Of a DNA stretch of 64,000 nucleotides, positions 8,769 to 17,557 are shown one piece after another. The stretch is taken from NCBI RefSeq assembly GCF_000317045.1, contig NC_019703.1, positions 353,501 to 417,500 of the forward strand, given 5' to 3'. Below the pieces are notes generated by a model. It was not told the origin of the DNA and did not search any database. It saw nothing but the letters and a program-made list of their open reading frames with translations. The translations under genes were made by a program, and so were the position numbers. This stretch comes from Geitlerinema sp. PCC 7407 (lineage in GTDB: Bacteria > Cyanobacteriota > Cyanobacteriia > PCC-7407). Numbering within the stretch: the first letter of the stretch is position 1; every line of letters begins with the position of its first letter.

Positions 8769-9999
8769 GGCTGAGGCGGTCAAAGATCTTCGCAACTTTA
8801 TCAGATTCCGCTTCCCAGCTGGTTTGCTGGGCGTAGTCTAGGCCCCGCTCGATCAGCTGTTTGCGGCGCGGCTCGTCCAGCAGCAGCGCCACCAGCGCCT
8901 CGCTCAGGGCCTCCACCGTCGGCTCGGCCAGCACCGCCACGTCTTCGGTGACCAGCCATTCCACATTGGGACCGCGATTGCTCACCACCGGGCAGCCGCT
9001 GGCCATCAGCTCCAGAGGCAGCAGCGACAGGTTGGTAAAGGACAGGACCAGCGCCGCATCGCACTGGCTGTAGAGCTCCGGCAGATCCTTGAGAGCCAAA
9101 ACCCCGGGGCTAGAGTGCTGGAAGGGCAAAACGTAATTGGAGGTGTCCCAGCCCGCCAAAATAAACTGGGTGTCCGGCAGCTGCTTGGCCACCTCCGCCA
9201 GCACCAACAGCCCCAGCTCGAAGGCGCGGCGCGGCGTCACCGGCCGCGCATAAAAGAAGACCGTGCGTGTGTGGGGGTCGCGGCGTGGATAGGGCCGATA
9301 GAGGTCGCGATCGAAGGAAAAGCCCATGGCCGCCGTGCGCATGCCATATTCTCGGGCCAGCTTGTCCGCGAGCCACTGGCCAGCCGTGATGCCAAAGAAG
9401 TTGAACCGGTAGGTTTGCTCAGCCCACAGATAGTCGCTGCCGTGGGCGTAGAAAAAAGGCTCAAAGTCCTGGACGAAATAGCACCGCAGGGCCGTACCGC
9501 GGAAGTTGCGGACGGTGTGGGCCGTGATCCAGCTCGTGGCCACGGTGATCCAGGCAGGCTGGAGGGAGGCTTCGCCGATGCCAACGCTCGCCTGCACAGG
9601 GCTAAAGTGCTTGCGGATGGAGTCGCGGGCGGCCTCGCCGGAGGCGAACTGACAGGGGCCGACGATGGTGATGTGGCAGGTGTAGCCCTGGCGCTCGAGG
9701 TTTTCGACCAGACGAAAAATATTGATGTGGCCACCGGAGCCGATGCCAAAGTCGGGGATGACCCAGTTCACGGACTTGCGATCGCAGCGATCGCGATCGA
9801 GGGGCTCGCCGAAGGGCTGGTGGCGGACAAAGTCGTAGAACGAAACGACGTCAATCTTGCCCAGATTTTGGGTCGAAAGATCGGTGATGGACTTTTTGAG
9901 ATACCGGAAATAGAGGTGACGCAAGAGGCCGCGGGTGCCGAGCTTGCGCCAGTAGAACTTCAGTAACCCTAGTTTTTTGCGGACCTTGATAATGATCAC
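8758..9999 (-). CDS. WsaF-like glycosyltransferase (probable rhamnosyltransferase)
   Basis: 413 residues, GT-B fold. After a basic N-terminus there is NWVIPDFGIGSGGHINIFR, the pattern I associate with rhamnosyltransferases such as WsaF of S-layer glycan synthesis. RCYFVQDFEPFFYAHGSDY and FFYARPVTPRRAFELGL follow, then a C-terminal donor domain with LYSQCDAALVLSFTNLSLLP and LMASGCPVVSNRGPNVEW. Operon neighbours make dTDP-rhamnose, which fits the proposed donor. Family placement is from memory of motifs. The gene ends inside the downstream epimerase gene. Confidence 0.82.
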   Translation of the reverse strand: MIIIKVRKKLGLLKFYWRKLGTRGLLRHLYFRYLKKSITDLSTQNLGKIDVVSFYDFVRHQPFGEPLDRDRCDRKSVNWVIPDFGIGSGGHINIFRLVENLERQGYTCHITIVGPCQFASGEAARDSIRKHFSPVQASVGIGEASLQPAWITVATSWITAHTVRNFRGTALRCYFVQDFEPFFYAHGSDYLWAEQTYRFNFFGITAGQWLADKLAREYGMRTAAMGFSFDRDLYRPYPRRDPHTRTVFFYARPVTPRRAFELGLLVLAEVAKQLPDTQFILAGWDTSNYVLPFQHSSPGVLALKDLPELYSQCDAALVLSFTNLSLLPLELMASGCPVVSNRGPNVEWLVTEDVAVLAEPTVEALSEALVALLLDEPRRKQLIERGLDYAQQTSWEAESDKVAKIFDRLSHEL

Positions 10000-10079
10000 A
10001 AGTGGTGCCTTTGGCGGCGATCGCCCCTTTCCCTAACTCCTGAGTCCCCCAGCGGAGACATCCAACAAAACAATACGCT

Positions 10080-11045
10080 CTAAGCCCGCCGCTTCAGCGA
10101 CTGATCGAGGGAAATTGTCGCGACGAGCCGCCGCGGGAGCCGATCGGCCCGCTCCCCCAGGTAGTAGCCGAGCTGCCGCGCCAGATTCAAAAAGGGCGAT
10201 CGCAGGGGCCAAGCGGGGGCCTGGCGAAACAGCCGCGTCTGCTTGGCGTAGCGCCAGTCCGCCAGCGTACTGCGCACAAAGTGGCCGACCAAGTGAACAA
10301 AGCTGGGACACAGCTGATAGCCAAAGAGCGATCGCAGCGCCTTCGACTCATCAAAGGAGCGCCGCCCGTACTCCACGATCGAGTAGTTGTGGGAGTGGTA
10401 GACCGCCGCATCATCGGCGTAGGCCTTGCCATAGCCCGCCTCGATGATTTGCTTGGCCCAGATCTGGTCCTCCGCAAAGTCCACATCGGGATAAGGGTAC
10501 TTTTCCCAGACGCTGCGCCGCACACAGGCATTGTTGTCTGAGAAAAAGTGCAGGACCTGCCGGTAGCCCGCCTCCCGCTGATAGCGATCGCGATCTTCTA
10601 GGCGCGCCACCAGCGGCCAAGTCAAGAAATGATCAAAATGAAGCTGCAAATCTCTCGCCACAAAAGGATTGCAGCCCGGATAGGGCAAATGACGCCCAAA
10701 GGCTCCCGCTACGTCCGGCGCCTGATCCGCTGCTCCGACCAAATTTCGCAGCCAGGCAGAGCTCGCTGGCAGCGCATCGTGGGTAATCAGCGCCACGAAC
10801 TCGCCCTTGGCCATAGAAATCCCCAAATTGCGGGTTCGACCGTGGCCAAATTCCTGAGGCGCAATGGTGTGCACGCGCACCTGCTCCCCCAGGGACCGGC
10901 AATAGTCCACGGTGCCGTCCGTTGACCCAGAGTCGATCACCAAGACCTCGTAGGGCCAAGGTGTCTCCTGACTCAAAACAGCCTCCATCACCTTGCGAAA
11001 TAGGGCACCCGGATTTTTGGTCGGAATCAAGACGGTGGCTTTCAA
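10080..11045 (-). CDS. Glycosyltransferase family 2, rhamnosyltransferase-type
   Basis: 321 residues. The GT-A fold starts MKATVLIPTKNPGALFRKV, with VLVIDSGSTDGTVDYCRSL and EFGHGRTRNLGISMAKGEF. The segment ALITHDALPA supplies the metal/donor-binding acid. A later FSDNNACVRRSVWEKYPYP and FAEDQIWAKQI are typical of rhamnosyl/GlcNAc-type GT2 enzymes. It sits 80 nt upstream of the WsaF-like gene and 66 nt downstream of the coiled-coil GT4 gene. It probably adds one residue of the same polysaccharide. Confidence 0.88.
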   Translation of the reverse strand: MKATVLIPTKNPGALFRKVMEAVLSQETPWPYEVLVIDSGSTDGTVDYCRSLGEQVRVHTIAPQEFGHGRTRNLGISMAKGEFVALITHDALPASSAWLRNLVGAADQAPDVAGAFGRHLPYPGCNPFVARDLQLHFDHFLTWPLVARLEDRDRYQREAGYRQVLHFFSDNNACVRRSVWEKYPYPDVDFAEDQIWAKQIIEAGYGKAYADDAAVYHSHNYSIVEYGRRSFDESKALRSLFGYQLCPSFVHLVGHFVRSTLADWRYAKQTRLFRQAPAWPLRSPFLNLARQLGYYLGERADRLPRRLVATISLDQSLKRRA

Positions 11046-11111
11046 AACAACCTCTTCGGTAGGACGCTGCGTGCTCGATTGTAGCGGTTTCGCGGGACTA
11101 GATCGTGCTGT

Positions 11112-12689
11112 CTACTGCTTCCTGAGCCTGCGTAGCCGGTCCCGGATTTTTTGGAGGGGACTACGGGCTTGCGGAAGCTGTAGCGCATGAAGTGCTTGCT
11201 CTGCCTGAATTGTCTGCTGGCGCTGCTCTTCGCAGCGGGCTGCGGTTTCTTGGTAGGCCTGGCGATATTCCTCGTAGGCCTTGCGATACTCGGCGCTATC
11301 TTGGGCTGCTTTTTCGTAGGCTTGGCGATACTCTTCGTAGCCCTGCTGGTAAGACGCCGCGTCGCGCTGATGGTGCTGGACCAGGGCCTCGAGGTCGCGT
11401 TTTTCGGCCTGGAGGCGCAGCAAATCTTGGTGGGCGCCGCTCATCTGGACCTGCAGGTCCATGTAGCGCATCCGGGCGTGGGTTACCTGGGTGTGCAAAA
11501 AGGCCGTCGGGGTGAGGCTGCTGAACTGGCCGGTGAAGTGCTGAATTGCCTGAAGCCGCTGCTGAACAATCTGGCCGACGGCTTGGGGGCTGAGCTGCTG
11601 GCGGATGTCTTGGGCTGCGCGATCGCCCAGGGCCTGAGCGCGATCGCGCTCTTCGTAGACCCAGCGCATCCAGCGGGCCGCCTCTGCCACATCCGGCTCG
11701 GCCCAGCGGTTGCCCGCGCGATAGGGGCCGTAGTCCTCGGTCAGCGTCTGCAACTCGTAGGGGACCAGCAGGCTATTGCCCACATTCATGTACTCGGTGT
11801 TGGCCGAGTGGGCCGTGGCAATCACCGGTTTGCCGTAAAACATCGCCTCCGCCATCGTCAGCCCAAACCCTTCGGAGCGGTGGAGGGAAACGTAGCAGTC
11901 GCAGTGGTAGAGCAGGCCGTCGAGCTGGTCGCGCAGCAGGTAGCCATCGATGAAGCGAATGCCCGCGCAGCCCTGGGCGGCCTCCTGGAGCCGCTGCCGC
12001 TCCTGGGGATAGTGCTCGCCGTTGGAGCTTTTGATAATCAGCTGCACATTCTCGGGGGCATCCCCAAACGCTTGATGGAAGGCCTGGATCACCGCTTCCG
12101 GGTTTTTGCGCTCGTAGACGCTGCAAAAGTCAAACATGAACAGAAACACAAAGGTTTCTGCGGGAATCTCGAGATCAGCGCGGGTGGCCTGGGGGGTGGC
12201 AAGCTGAATGCTGTGGGGCAGGCGCATCACAGGAATGGGCGAGACGGCGGCGATCGCCTCCAGCGCGTAGTGGCTCGGCACCCAAATCTCGTGAAAAATC
12301 CCAAATAGCGGCCGCCAGTGCTCCGGAAACTCCGGCAGCTCCCACACCCAAATGCCGATGTTGTAGCGGTTCTGGAAATAACTGGGGTCGACCTGCTTTA
12401 GCAGCACATCCACCGCGTCCACATTCACCTGGATGATGTTGACCGGGTAGGGATTGTCGCTGGAAAAGCGATCGCGATACGTCGCGTCCTGCTTGCGGTG
12501 GGGATTAAATTCGAAATTGTTGATCGCCACCGGGATCTCGACCGCCTCGATCGCCCGAATCGTTGTGCGGACCGCTTCTCCCAGACCAAACTCGCTGCTA
12601 ACGTAGCCCGCCACATTCACGCCGGGCAAATACGGGCGAGGGGAAGGGGTCGGCGAATTGGTCGAAACAGCGGTATTCAAAGCATTCAT
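11112..12689 (-). CDS. GT4 glycosyltransferase with C-terminal coiled-coil tail, first gene of operon
   Basis: 525 residues. Residues about 20-390 form a GT-B enzyme: GVNVAGYVSSEFGLGEAVR near the start, GIWVWELPEFPEHW, FLFMFDFCSVYERKNPEAVI, VSLHRSEGFGLTMAEAM with the donor-binding Glu, and GKPVIATAHSANTEYM. Residues about 415-510 are a glutamine/glutamate/alanine-rich coiled coil with repeated EYRQAYE-type units, unusual for a GT4 enzyme. A coiled coil could dock partner enzymes or act as a chain-length ruler; that is speculation. Start MNALNTAVSTN at 12689. It heads the polysaccharide operon, so the promoter should lie between here and the terminator at 12781. Confidence 0.87.
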   Translation of the reverse strand: MNALNTAVSTNSPTPSPRPYLPGVNVAGYVSSEFGLGEAVRTTIRAIEAVEIPVAINNFEFNPHRKQDATYRDRFSSDNPYPVNIIQVNVDAVDVLLKQVDPSYFQNRYNIGIWVWELPEFPEHWRPLFGIFHEIWVPSHYALEAIAAVSPIPVMRLPHSIQLATPQATRADLEIPAETFVFLFMFDFCSVYERKNPEAVIQAFHQAFGDAPENVQLIIKSSNGEHYPQERQRLQEAAQGCAGIRFIDGYLLRDQLDGLLYHCDCYVSLHRSEGFGLTMAEAMFYGKPVIATAHSANTEYMNVGNSLLVPYELQTLTEDYGPYRAGNRWAEPDVAEAARWMRWVYEERDRAQALGDRAAQDIRQQLSPQAVGQIVQQRLQAIQHFTGQFSSLTPTAFLHTQVTHARMRYMDLQVQMSGAHQDLLRLQAEKRDLEALVQHHQRDAASYQQGYEEYRQAYEKAAQDSAEYRKAYEEYRQAYQETAARCEEQRQQTIQAEQALHALQLPQARSPLQKIRDRLRRLRKQ

Positions 12690-12780
12690 AACGGTGCTGA
12701 CAGTTCACAACAACAGGCGATCGCGCCTTTGACCCACAGGGGCAATCTCCATTGTGGCAGCTCGTTTATTCCCAAATACG

Positions 12781-12814
12781 CACCAAAGGCAGCGCGATCG
12801 CGCTGCCTTTGGTG
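12781..12814 (-). terminator. Perfect 34-nt palindrome centred on GCGATCGC, terminator of ndhCKJ
   Basis: CACCAAAGGCAGCGCGA followed immediately by its exact reverse complement, with a HIP1 octamer at the apex. It lies about 40 nt past the ndhJ stop and upstream of the polysaccharide operon, so it separates two same-strand transcription units. No long T-run follows on the minus strand. Confidence 0.6.
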
Positions 12815-12854
12815 CTTTCGAGGTGCTTGGAACCTCCAGAATCTAAAGCCTGCC

Positions 12855-13391
12855 CTAGTAGGCGTCCTGCAACTCGTAGAAATCCGGCGAGATGTAATCC
12901 TTGCGGAGCGGATAGCCCACCCAGTCCTCCGGCATCAGGATTCGCTTCAAGTTGGGATGGCCCTCATAGACGATCCCGTACATGTCGTAGCACTCCCGCT
13001 CTTGCCAGTCCGCCGCCTTCCAGATCCAGTACACCGACGGCAGCGTCGGCTCTTCCCGATTGAGGAACACCTTCAGGCGCACTTCCTCCGGCCGATCGGC
13101 ATTGTCGCTGAGCTTCACCAAATGATAAAAGCTCACCAACTCCCGACCCGGGCCCATATCGTAGGCCCCTTGGCACTGGAGATAGTTGAAGCCGTAGGCG
13201 TAGAGGGCCGTCCCGATCGGCACCAGCACCTCTCGCTCCACCCGAATCATCTCTACACCCGAGTGATCTGGCCCCAGAGACTCCGTCTCAAATCCATTGC
13301 TGTTGAGCCACTTCGCAACCTTGCCCGCCTCAATAATCGGCGCTTGTTCGGGCTGCCCTTCAGCAGGGACCTGGTTTGCTTCTTCAGCCAC
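12855..13391 (-). CDS. ndhJ: NAD(P)H-quinone oxidoreductase subunit J
   Basis: Peripheral-arm subunit (NuoC-like) of the thylakoid NDH-1 complex, which moves electrons from ferredoxin to plastoquinone in cyclic flow and respiration. 178 residues. The conserved C-terminal half contains [40 protein letters not shown] and [17 protein letters not shown]. The N-terminal 25 residues are acidic and variable, as in cyanobacterial homologues. The start overlaps the ndhK stop by 8 nt, and the gene order ndhC-ndhK-ndhJ is canonical. Confidence 0.97.
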   Translation of the reverse strand: MAEEANQVPAEGQPEQAPIIEAGKVAKWLNSNGFETESLGPDHSGVEMIRVEREVLVPIGTALYAYGFNYLQCQGAYDMGPGRELVSFYHLVKLSDNADRPEEVRLKVFLNREEPTLPSVYWIWKAADWQERECYDMYGIVYEGHPNLKRILMPEDWVGYPLRKDYISPDFYELQDAY

Positions 13392-14130
13392 GATCGACCT
13401 CCTCCTTGCGAGACTCCTTCAGTGCGGGGGGCACCGGCATACCAATCGACTCCATCAACTCCCGCGGAGGCGCCTGGCGAGTCGCTGACTGCATATACTG
13501 ACCCGTCAAAATCGGCTCCACCTGCTTCATGTTGTGGGTGGTGCTGTAGTAGCGGTGAACCTGCTGGAGCTTGCCGCGCTCTTGCAGCGATTCATTGGAC
13601 ACCTTCTTGCGCAGCTTGATGATGGCGTCAATAATCGCCTCGGGGCGAGGGGGGCACCCAGGAATGTAAACATCCACCGGAATCAGCTTGTCGACCCCGC
13701 GCACTGCGGTGGGAGAGTCGGTGCTGAACATCCCGCCCGTAATCGTGCAGGCACCCATCGCAATGACGTACTTGGGCTCCGGCATCTGCTCGTACAGCCG
13801 CACCAGGGCAGGGGCCATCTTCATCGTGACGGTGCCTGCCGTGATGATCAGGTCAGCTTGACGGGGGCTCGATCGCGGCACCAGACCAAACCGGTCAAAG
13901 TCGAAGCGCGAGCCGATCAGGGCCGCAAACTCAATGAAGCAGCAAGCCGTCCCGTACAGCAGAGGCCACAAGCTCGACAAGCGAGCCCAGTTGTACAAAT
14001 CGTCAACGGTCGTCAGGATAACGTTTTCGGACAGCTCTTGGGTCACCTCGGGTGATCCGATGGGGTTGAGAATTCGCTCCTTCTGTTGCGCTTCCCAATT
14101 CAAATCCGCAGGGTTGGAGTTCATGACCAT
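13384..14130 (-). CDS. ndhK: NAD(P)H-quinone oxidoreductase subunit K
   Basis: NuoB-like subunit that carries the N2 [4Fe-4S] cluster next to the quinone site of NDH-1. About 248 residues. Cluster ligands are in [23 protein letters not shown] and [15 protein letters not shown]. The start is set at the ATG at 14130 ([12 protein letters not shown]), which has AGGAG seven nucleotides upstream; a second ATG six nucleotides later is possible. The longer open frame upstream overlaps ndhC and is not used. The gene overlaps ndhC by about 10 nt. Confidence 0.95.
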   Translation of the reverse strand: MVMNSNPADLNWEAQQKERILNPIGSPEVTQELSENVILTTVDDLYNWARLSSLWPLLYGTACCFIEFAALIGSRFDFDRFGLVPRSSPRQADLIITAGTVTMKMAPALVRLYEQMPEPKYVIAMGACTITGGMFSTDSPTAVRGVDKLIPVDVYIPGCPPRPEAIIDAIIKLRKKVSNESLQERGKLQQVHRYYSTTHNMKQVEPILTGQYMQSATRQAPPRELMESIGMPVPPALKESRKEEVDRG

Positions 14131-14483
14131 TCCAGTGCTCCTTTCCTCCAAGCGTAAACAAGTCCGACAATCAGAATCGCAATAAAGATCAGCGCTTCGA
14201 TGAAGGCGAGTAGACCCAGTCGATGAAAGGCGACGGCCCACGGGTACAGAAAAACAGTCTCAACATCGAAGATGACAAACACCAGCGCAAACATGTAGTA
14301 GCGGATGTTGAACTGAATCCATGCACCGCCGATGGGCTCCATGCCCGACTCGTAGGTTGTCCGCCGCTCAGGACCCCGACGACTGGGACGAACGAGCTTC
14401 GAAGCGGTGAGTGCCAGAAGGGGAATTAGACTGCACAGGAGCAGAAAACCCAAGAAATATTCGTAACCGCTAAGCGAAAACAC
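14121..14483 (-). CDS. ndhC: NAD(P)H-quinone oxidoreductase subunit 3
   Basis: NuoA-like membrane subunit of NDH-1, 120 residues with three transmembrane helices. The start is a GTG at 14483, giving [16 protein letters not shown], which aligns with the family N-terminus. Further in-frame starts upstream would add about 110 uncharacteristic residues. Conserved parts are [20 protein letters not shown] on the quinone loop and [15 protein letters not shown]. First gene of ndhC-ndhK-ndhJ. Confidence 0.95.
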   Translation of the reverse strand: MFSLSGYEYFLGFLLLCSLIPLLALTASKLVRPSRRGPERRTTYESGMEPIGGAWIQFNIRYYMFALVFVIFDVETVFLYPWAVAFHRLGLLAFIEALIFIAILIVGLVYAWRKGALEWS

Positions 14484-15002
14484 AGTATCCGACCACCGTT
14501 TTAGCGAGGGGACATTCGTTAATTCTCTTTCACATTTTGACATCCTTCCTGACACGCGTGGCAGTGAATTCTTCCTAGGCCACCCATTGGCAACCTCCAT
14601 AGGCCTGTTGATACTTGGCCGTCGCGCGTTTCTAAGAATTTGGTGGAAAACGCTAGATGGATTTTCGGGAAGGGCGGGCCAAGCCCAGGCGTCAAAGGGG
14701 TTTTGGCTGAGACCATGGGGAGTTTCCCAGGGGCGATCGCCCCCCAGAGATGCGCTTCTCCTTCTGCCGGCCCTCAGAACCGCCTCCCCAAGATTGCAGA
14801 GCTTCCTGATGCGTACCTTCACACTTGCGATCGCCCCCTAACCCTTTAGCTAAGCGCATTTCAGAGGTTGCTATTCATGAGTCTGTGGCCGGGGTCAGCG
14901 GCGATCGCTCAAGAAGCGTACCGAGTTATGTCATAATCCTTAATGGATATTTTAAGGATCGCTAATAATTTTTCTATTGAGCTGGTTGACAGCGAGTTGG
15001 CG
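14484..15002 (+). other. 519-nt divergent intergenic region between ndhC and rubA
   Basis: No gene is supported on either strand; the open frames here lack codon-level or motif support. The region should carry the divergent promoters of ndhCKJ and rubA-ycf48. It contains two GCGATCGC sites and an AT-rich stretch close to rubA (about 14930-14990). I cannot name promoter boxes with confidence. Confidence 0.6.
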
Positions 15003-15338
15003 ATGACGACAGAAACCCCTGATTCTCCAGCGCTAGATCGTTATGAGTGTCGCGCCTGCGGCTACACCTACGAGCCCACCAAAGGCGACGATCGCGCTCA
15101 AATTGCGCCCGGAACCCTTTTCGCAGAGCTGCCAGCAACCTGGCGGTGTCCCGTGTGCAGTGCTCGACCTGCGCAGTTCGAAAATATTGGTCCAGCTGGA
15201 TCACCGTCTGGTTTCAAGGAGAATCTTGGTTATGGACTAGGCGTCAATACCCTAACGCCGGGACAGAAAAACCTTCTCATCTTCGGGGGATTGGCGATCG
15301 CCTTTCTTCTGTTTATGAGTCTCTACGGCTTGCAGTAA
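15003..15338 (+). CDS. rubA: Membrane-anchored rubredoxin RubA
   Basis: One-iron rubredoxin needed in cyanobacteria for photosystem assembly. 111 residues from the ATG at 15003 (MTTETPDSPALDRYECRACG); an earlier in-frame start at 14943 would add a poorly conserved extension. Iron ligands are the cysteines of YECRACGYTYEP and WRCPVCSARPAQF. The second motif has Ser where Gly is usual (CPVCSA). A C-terminal transmembrane helix (LLIFGGLAIAFLLFMSLYG) anchors it to the thylakoid. It sits directly upstream of ycf48 and psbEFLJ, the conserved cyanobacterial order. Confidence 0.95.
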   Translation: MTTETPDSPALDRYECRACGYTYEPTKGDDRAQIAPGTLFAELPATWRCPVCSARPAQFENIGPAGSPSGFKENLGYGLGVNTLTPGQKNLLIFGGLAIAFLLFMSLYGLQ

Positions 15339-15420
15339 GGCTCAATCATCGCCTTATTTCCAACCCTCTCTGTTCCAACTTCCACCCCACTTAGCCCATC
15401 CTTCTCCCACCCAAATCAGC

Positions 15421-16437
15421 ATGCGACTCGCCTTCAAGCACCTGCAAAAACTTTTCGCCCTCGTGGCCGTAGTCCTGCTGTGCGCAGGCTGCGCTGGCTA
15501 CCTGCCCTCCCTAGAAAGCAGCCCCTGGCGCTCCGTCAGCCTGCCTTTGGAGGTAGAAGACATTACCCTGCTAGACATTGCCTTTGCAGAGAGCAACTCT
15601 CAGCACGGCTGGCTAGTCGGTAGCCGCTCCACCCTCTTGGAAACCCAGGACGGCGGCACAACCTGGGATGCCAAAGTTTTGGACCTCGACGAAGCAAAAT
15701 ACAGCCTCACCTCCGTCAGCTTCGCTGGCAAAGAAGGCTGGGTTGTGGGTCAGCCCTCTTTGCTGCTGCACACAACAGACGAAGGAAAGTCTTGGTCTCA
15801 GGTGCCCCTGAGCGAAAAGCTGCCTGGTGCGCCCCAGGTGATCACCGCCCTCGGCCCCAACAGCGCTGAGCTCACCACCAACGTGGGCGCCATCTACCGC
15901 ACCCAAGACGGCGGCAAAAACTGGAAAGCCCTCGTCCAAGAAGCGGTCGGCGTCTTCCGAAATATTTCTCGCTCCTCCGACGGCAAGTACGTCACTGTCT
16001 CCGCTCGGGGTAACTTCTACTCCACCTGGGAGCCAGGCGCCGATCGCTGGGTTCAGCACAACCGCAACTCTTCTCGCCGCCTCCAAAACATGGGCTTTAC
16101 CGCCGACGGCAACCTGTGGCTGATCGCTCGCGGTGGCGAACTGCAGTTTACCCAGGGCGACTACGAAGCTTGGGATGAGCCCGTCAACCCAGAATTCTCG
16201 ACCAGCTGGGGCCTGCTCGACCTGGCCTATCGGACCCCGGATGAGCTGTGGGTGACCGGCGGCAGCGCTAACCTGTTGCGCAGCGTCGATGGCGGCAAGA
16301 CTTGGGAGAAAGATCGCTCTGTCGAAGATATTCCCTCGAATTTCTATCGGGTTGTCTTCTTTGATGGTGACAAAGGGTTTGTGTTAGGCCAGCGGGGAAC
16401 GCTACTCAAATACGAGGGCAATTCCCAGGCAGCCTAA
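15421..16437 (+). CDS. ycf48: Photosystem II assembly lipoprotein Ycf48 (HCF136 homologue)
   Basis: 338 residues. Assembly factor that binds the D1 precursor early in photosystem II biogenesis, on the lumenal side. A signal peptide with lipobox LLCAGCAGY predicts lipidation at the second cysteine of that motif. The rest is a seven-bladed beta-propeller with repeated Asp-box elements: DGGTTW, EGKSW, DGGKNW, DGGKTW. It ends FDGDKGFVLGQRGTLLKYEG, as expected. It follows rubA by 82 nt; psbE is 478 nt downstream, farther than in most cyanobacteria. Confidence 0.97.
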   Translation: MRLAFKHLQKLFALVAVVLLCAGCAGYLPSLESSPWRSVSLPLEVEDITLLDIAFAESNSQHGWLVGSRSTLLETQDGGTTWDAKVLDLDEAKYSLTSVSFAGKEGWVVGQPSLLLHTTDEGKSWSQVPLSEKLPGAPQVITALGPNSAELTTNVGAIYRTQDGGKNWKALVQEAVGVFRNISRSSDGKYVTVSARGNFYSTWEPGADRWVQHNRNSSRRLQNMGFTADGNLWLIARGGELQFTQGDYEAWDEPVNPEFSTSWGLLDLAYRTPDELWVTGGSANLLRSVDGGKTWEKDRSVEDIPSNFYRVVFFDGDKGFVLGQRGTLLKYEGNSQAA

Positions 16438-16915
16438 GACAATTTCGAGATCCTTGAAAGGAGCCTCTCTCCTGTGGTCAAGCCTATAGACCCAGAGAGA
16501 AAATCCACTCTCTTTCTTGTGAGTCATTCAGGGATCTCTTGGCTAATTTGGTGGAAAACCCCCACTACACCAAAAGGCGAGTGGGGGAGGAAAGCCGGGG
16601 TGGTGAGACGCTAAATCGTCAAACACCTTTGACCAACACTCAAGCTCTAAGTAGGGTTGGCGACGAATCGCCAAGAGTGCAAAAATTAGCTTGGTAACGC
16701 CCATCGGTGTCCCGATCTTTGGGAAACGTGAAACTGGTATGTGGAGCCTCACCATAGGCCTCGAAGCATATCTTCCGATGTAAAGCTCAAAGTACGAGAC
16801 CCCTGCAAAAACGAGCTTATGTTTCAGAAGCTCGCGCTGCGATCCTCGATTCAGCGTCAGGGGAATTTCACTATGATAGATATACGTCTAACGTGTTGTT
16901 GAAGGAGGAATCTGC
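16438..16915 (+). other. 478-nt hairpin-rich intergenic region between ycf48 and psbE
   Basis: No coding sequence is convincing here; a 70-codon minus-strand frame at 16543-16755 has no recognisable features. Several strong inverted repeats are visible: CCCCCACT/AGTGGGGG at 16559-16587, and TTGGCGA/TCGCCAA with a CGAA tetraloop at 16657-16674. The latter is extended by CACTC/GAGTG at 16637-16679. A third is ATCGG/CCGAT at 16703-16716. This density suggests a structured RNA or the remnant of a small mobile element. The psbE promoter and leader occupy the last 70 nt. Confidence 0.5.
16850..16877 (+). promoter_or_regulatory. Possible psbEFLJ promoter
   Basis: A TATGAT box at 16872-16877 resembles a sigma-70 -10 element, with a weak TTCAGC 16 nt upstream. 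It lies 39 nt before the psbE start. AAGGAGGAA immediately before the ATG is a strong ribosome binding site. The -35 match is poor. Confidence 0.35.
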
Positions 16916-17164
16916 ATGGCTGGATCTACCGGCGAGCGCCCATTTTCTGACATCGTCACCAGTATTCGTTACTGGGTGATTCATAGCATTACCATTCCTG
17001 CTCTGTTCATTGCTGGTTGGCTGTTTGTGAGCACTGGCCTGGCCTATGATGCCTTTGGCACGCCTCGTCCAGACGAGTATTTCACCCAGCAGCGTCAAGA
17101 ACTGCCCATCGTGATGGATCGCTTTGGTGCGAAGCAGCAAGTCGAAGAATTCATTGGTAAATAG
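16916..17164 (+). CDS. psbE: Cytochrome b559 alpha subunit (photosystem II)
   Basis: 82 residues. Single-span thylakoid protein that binds haem b559 together with PsbF in the photosystem II reaction centre. The haem ligand is His23 in [14 protein letters not shown]. The lumenal C-terminal part ([20 protein letters not shown]) is typical. The ATG is preceded by a strong AAGGAGGAA. First of the psbE-psbF-psbL-psbJ operon. Confidence 0.99.
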   Translation: MAGSTGERPFSDIVTSIRYWVIHSITIPALFIAGWLFVSTGLAYDAFGTPRPDEYFTQQRQELPIVMDRFGAKQQVEEFIGK

Positions 17165-17188
17165 ACCCTTTTAATTCATATTGGGATC

Positions 17189-17323
17189 ATGACGAGCAAT
17201 AATCCGAACCAACCCATTTCTTACCCAATTTTCACCGTTCGCTGGCTGTCGGTCCATGCGCTGGCAGTGCCTACGGTTTTCTTCTTGGGTGCGATCGCTT
17301 CAATGCAATTTATTCAGCGATAG
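17189..17323 (+). CDS. psbF: Cytochrome b559 beta subunit (photosystem II)
   Basis: 44 residues starting [20 protein letters not shown]. The haem ligand is His23 ([15 protein letters not shown]). One transmembrane helix ends in [11 protein letters not shown]. It lies 24 nt after psbE and 9 nt before psbL. The frame is intact. Confidence 0.99.
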   Translation: MTSNNPNQPISYPIFTVRWLSVHALAVPTVFFLGAIASMQFIQR

Positions 17324-17332
17324 GAGATCACC

Positions 17333-17455
17333 ATGCCAGAAAGAGTTACTAACCCCAACAAGCAGCCAGTTGAGCTAAACCGGACTTCTCTGTACCTGGG
17401 TCTGCTGCTGGTGTTTGTGCTGGGCATCCTGTTTTCCAGCTACTTCTTCAACTAA
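17333..17455 (+). CDS. psbL: Photosystem II protein L
   Basis: 40 residues starting [20 protein letters not shown], then a single helix [20 protein letters not shown]. PsbL helps assemble and stabilise the photosystem II dimer interface and the electron acceptor side. Third gene of the operon. GGAG at 17323-17326 overlaps the psbF stop and serves as its ribosome binding site. Confidence 0.99.
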   Translation: MPERVTNPNKQPVELNRTSLYLGLLLVFVLGILFSSYFFN

Positions 17456-17557
17456 GCTGAAAGATTACCCAGCTTTACTGTTTCTCAGATTCGCAGTTTG
17501 ATTTAGATTGGCTTGAGGCTCTTTGAAGAGAGCAACTCACTTAGGAGGTTAGACGGA

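Noticed and set aside
14484-14822. 113-codon upstream extension of ndhC
   Set aside because: NdhC is about 120 residues in all cyanobacteria; the extension has no similarity to the family and the GTG at 14483 restores the usual N-terminus.
14638-16560. Shared AATTTGGTGGAAAAC at about 14638 and 16546 as a possible repeat family
   Set aside because: Only 15 nt match, with no similarity on either side, so this is not enough to call a repeat.
16543-16755. 70-codon minus-strand open frame between ycf48 and psbE
   Set aside because: It runs through the hairpin repeats, has no ribosome site or recognisable motif, and is short enough to occur by chance.
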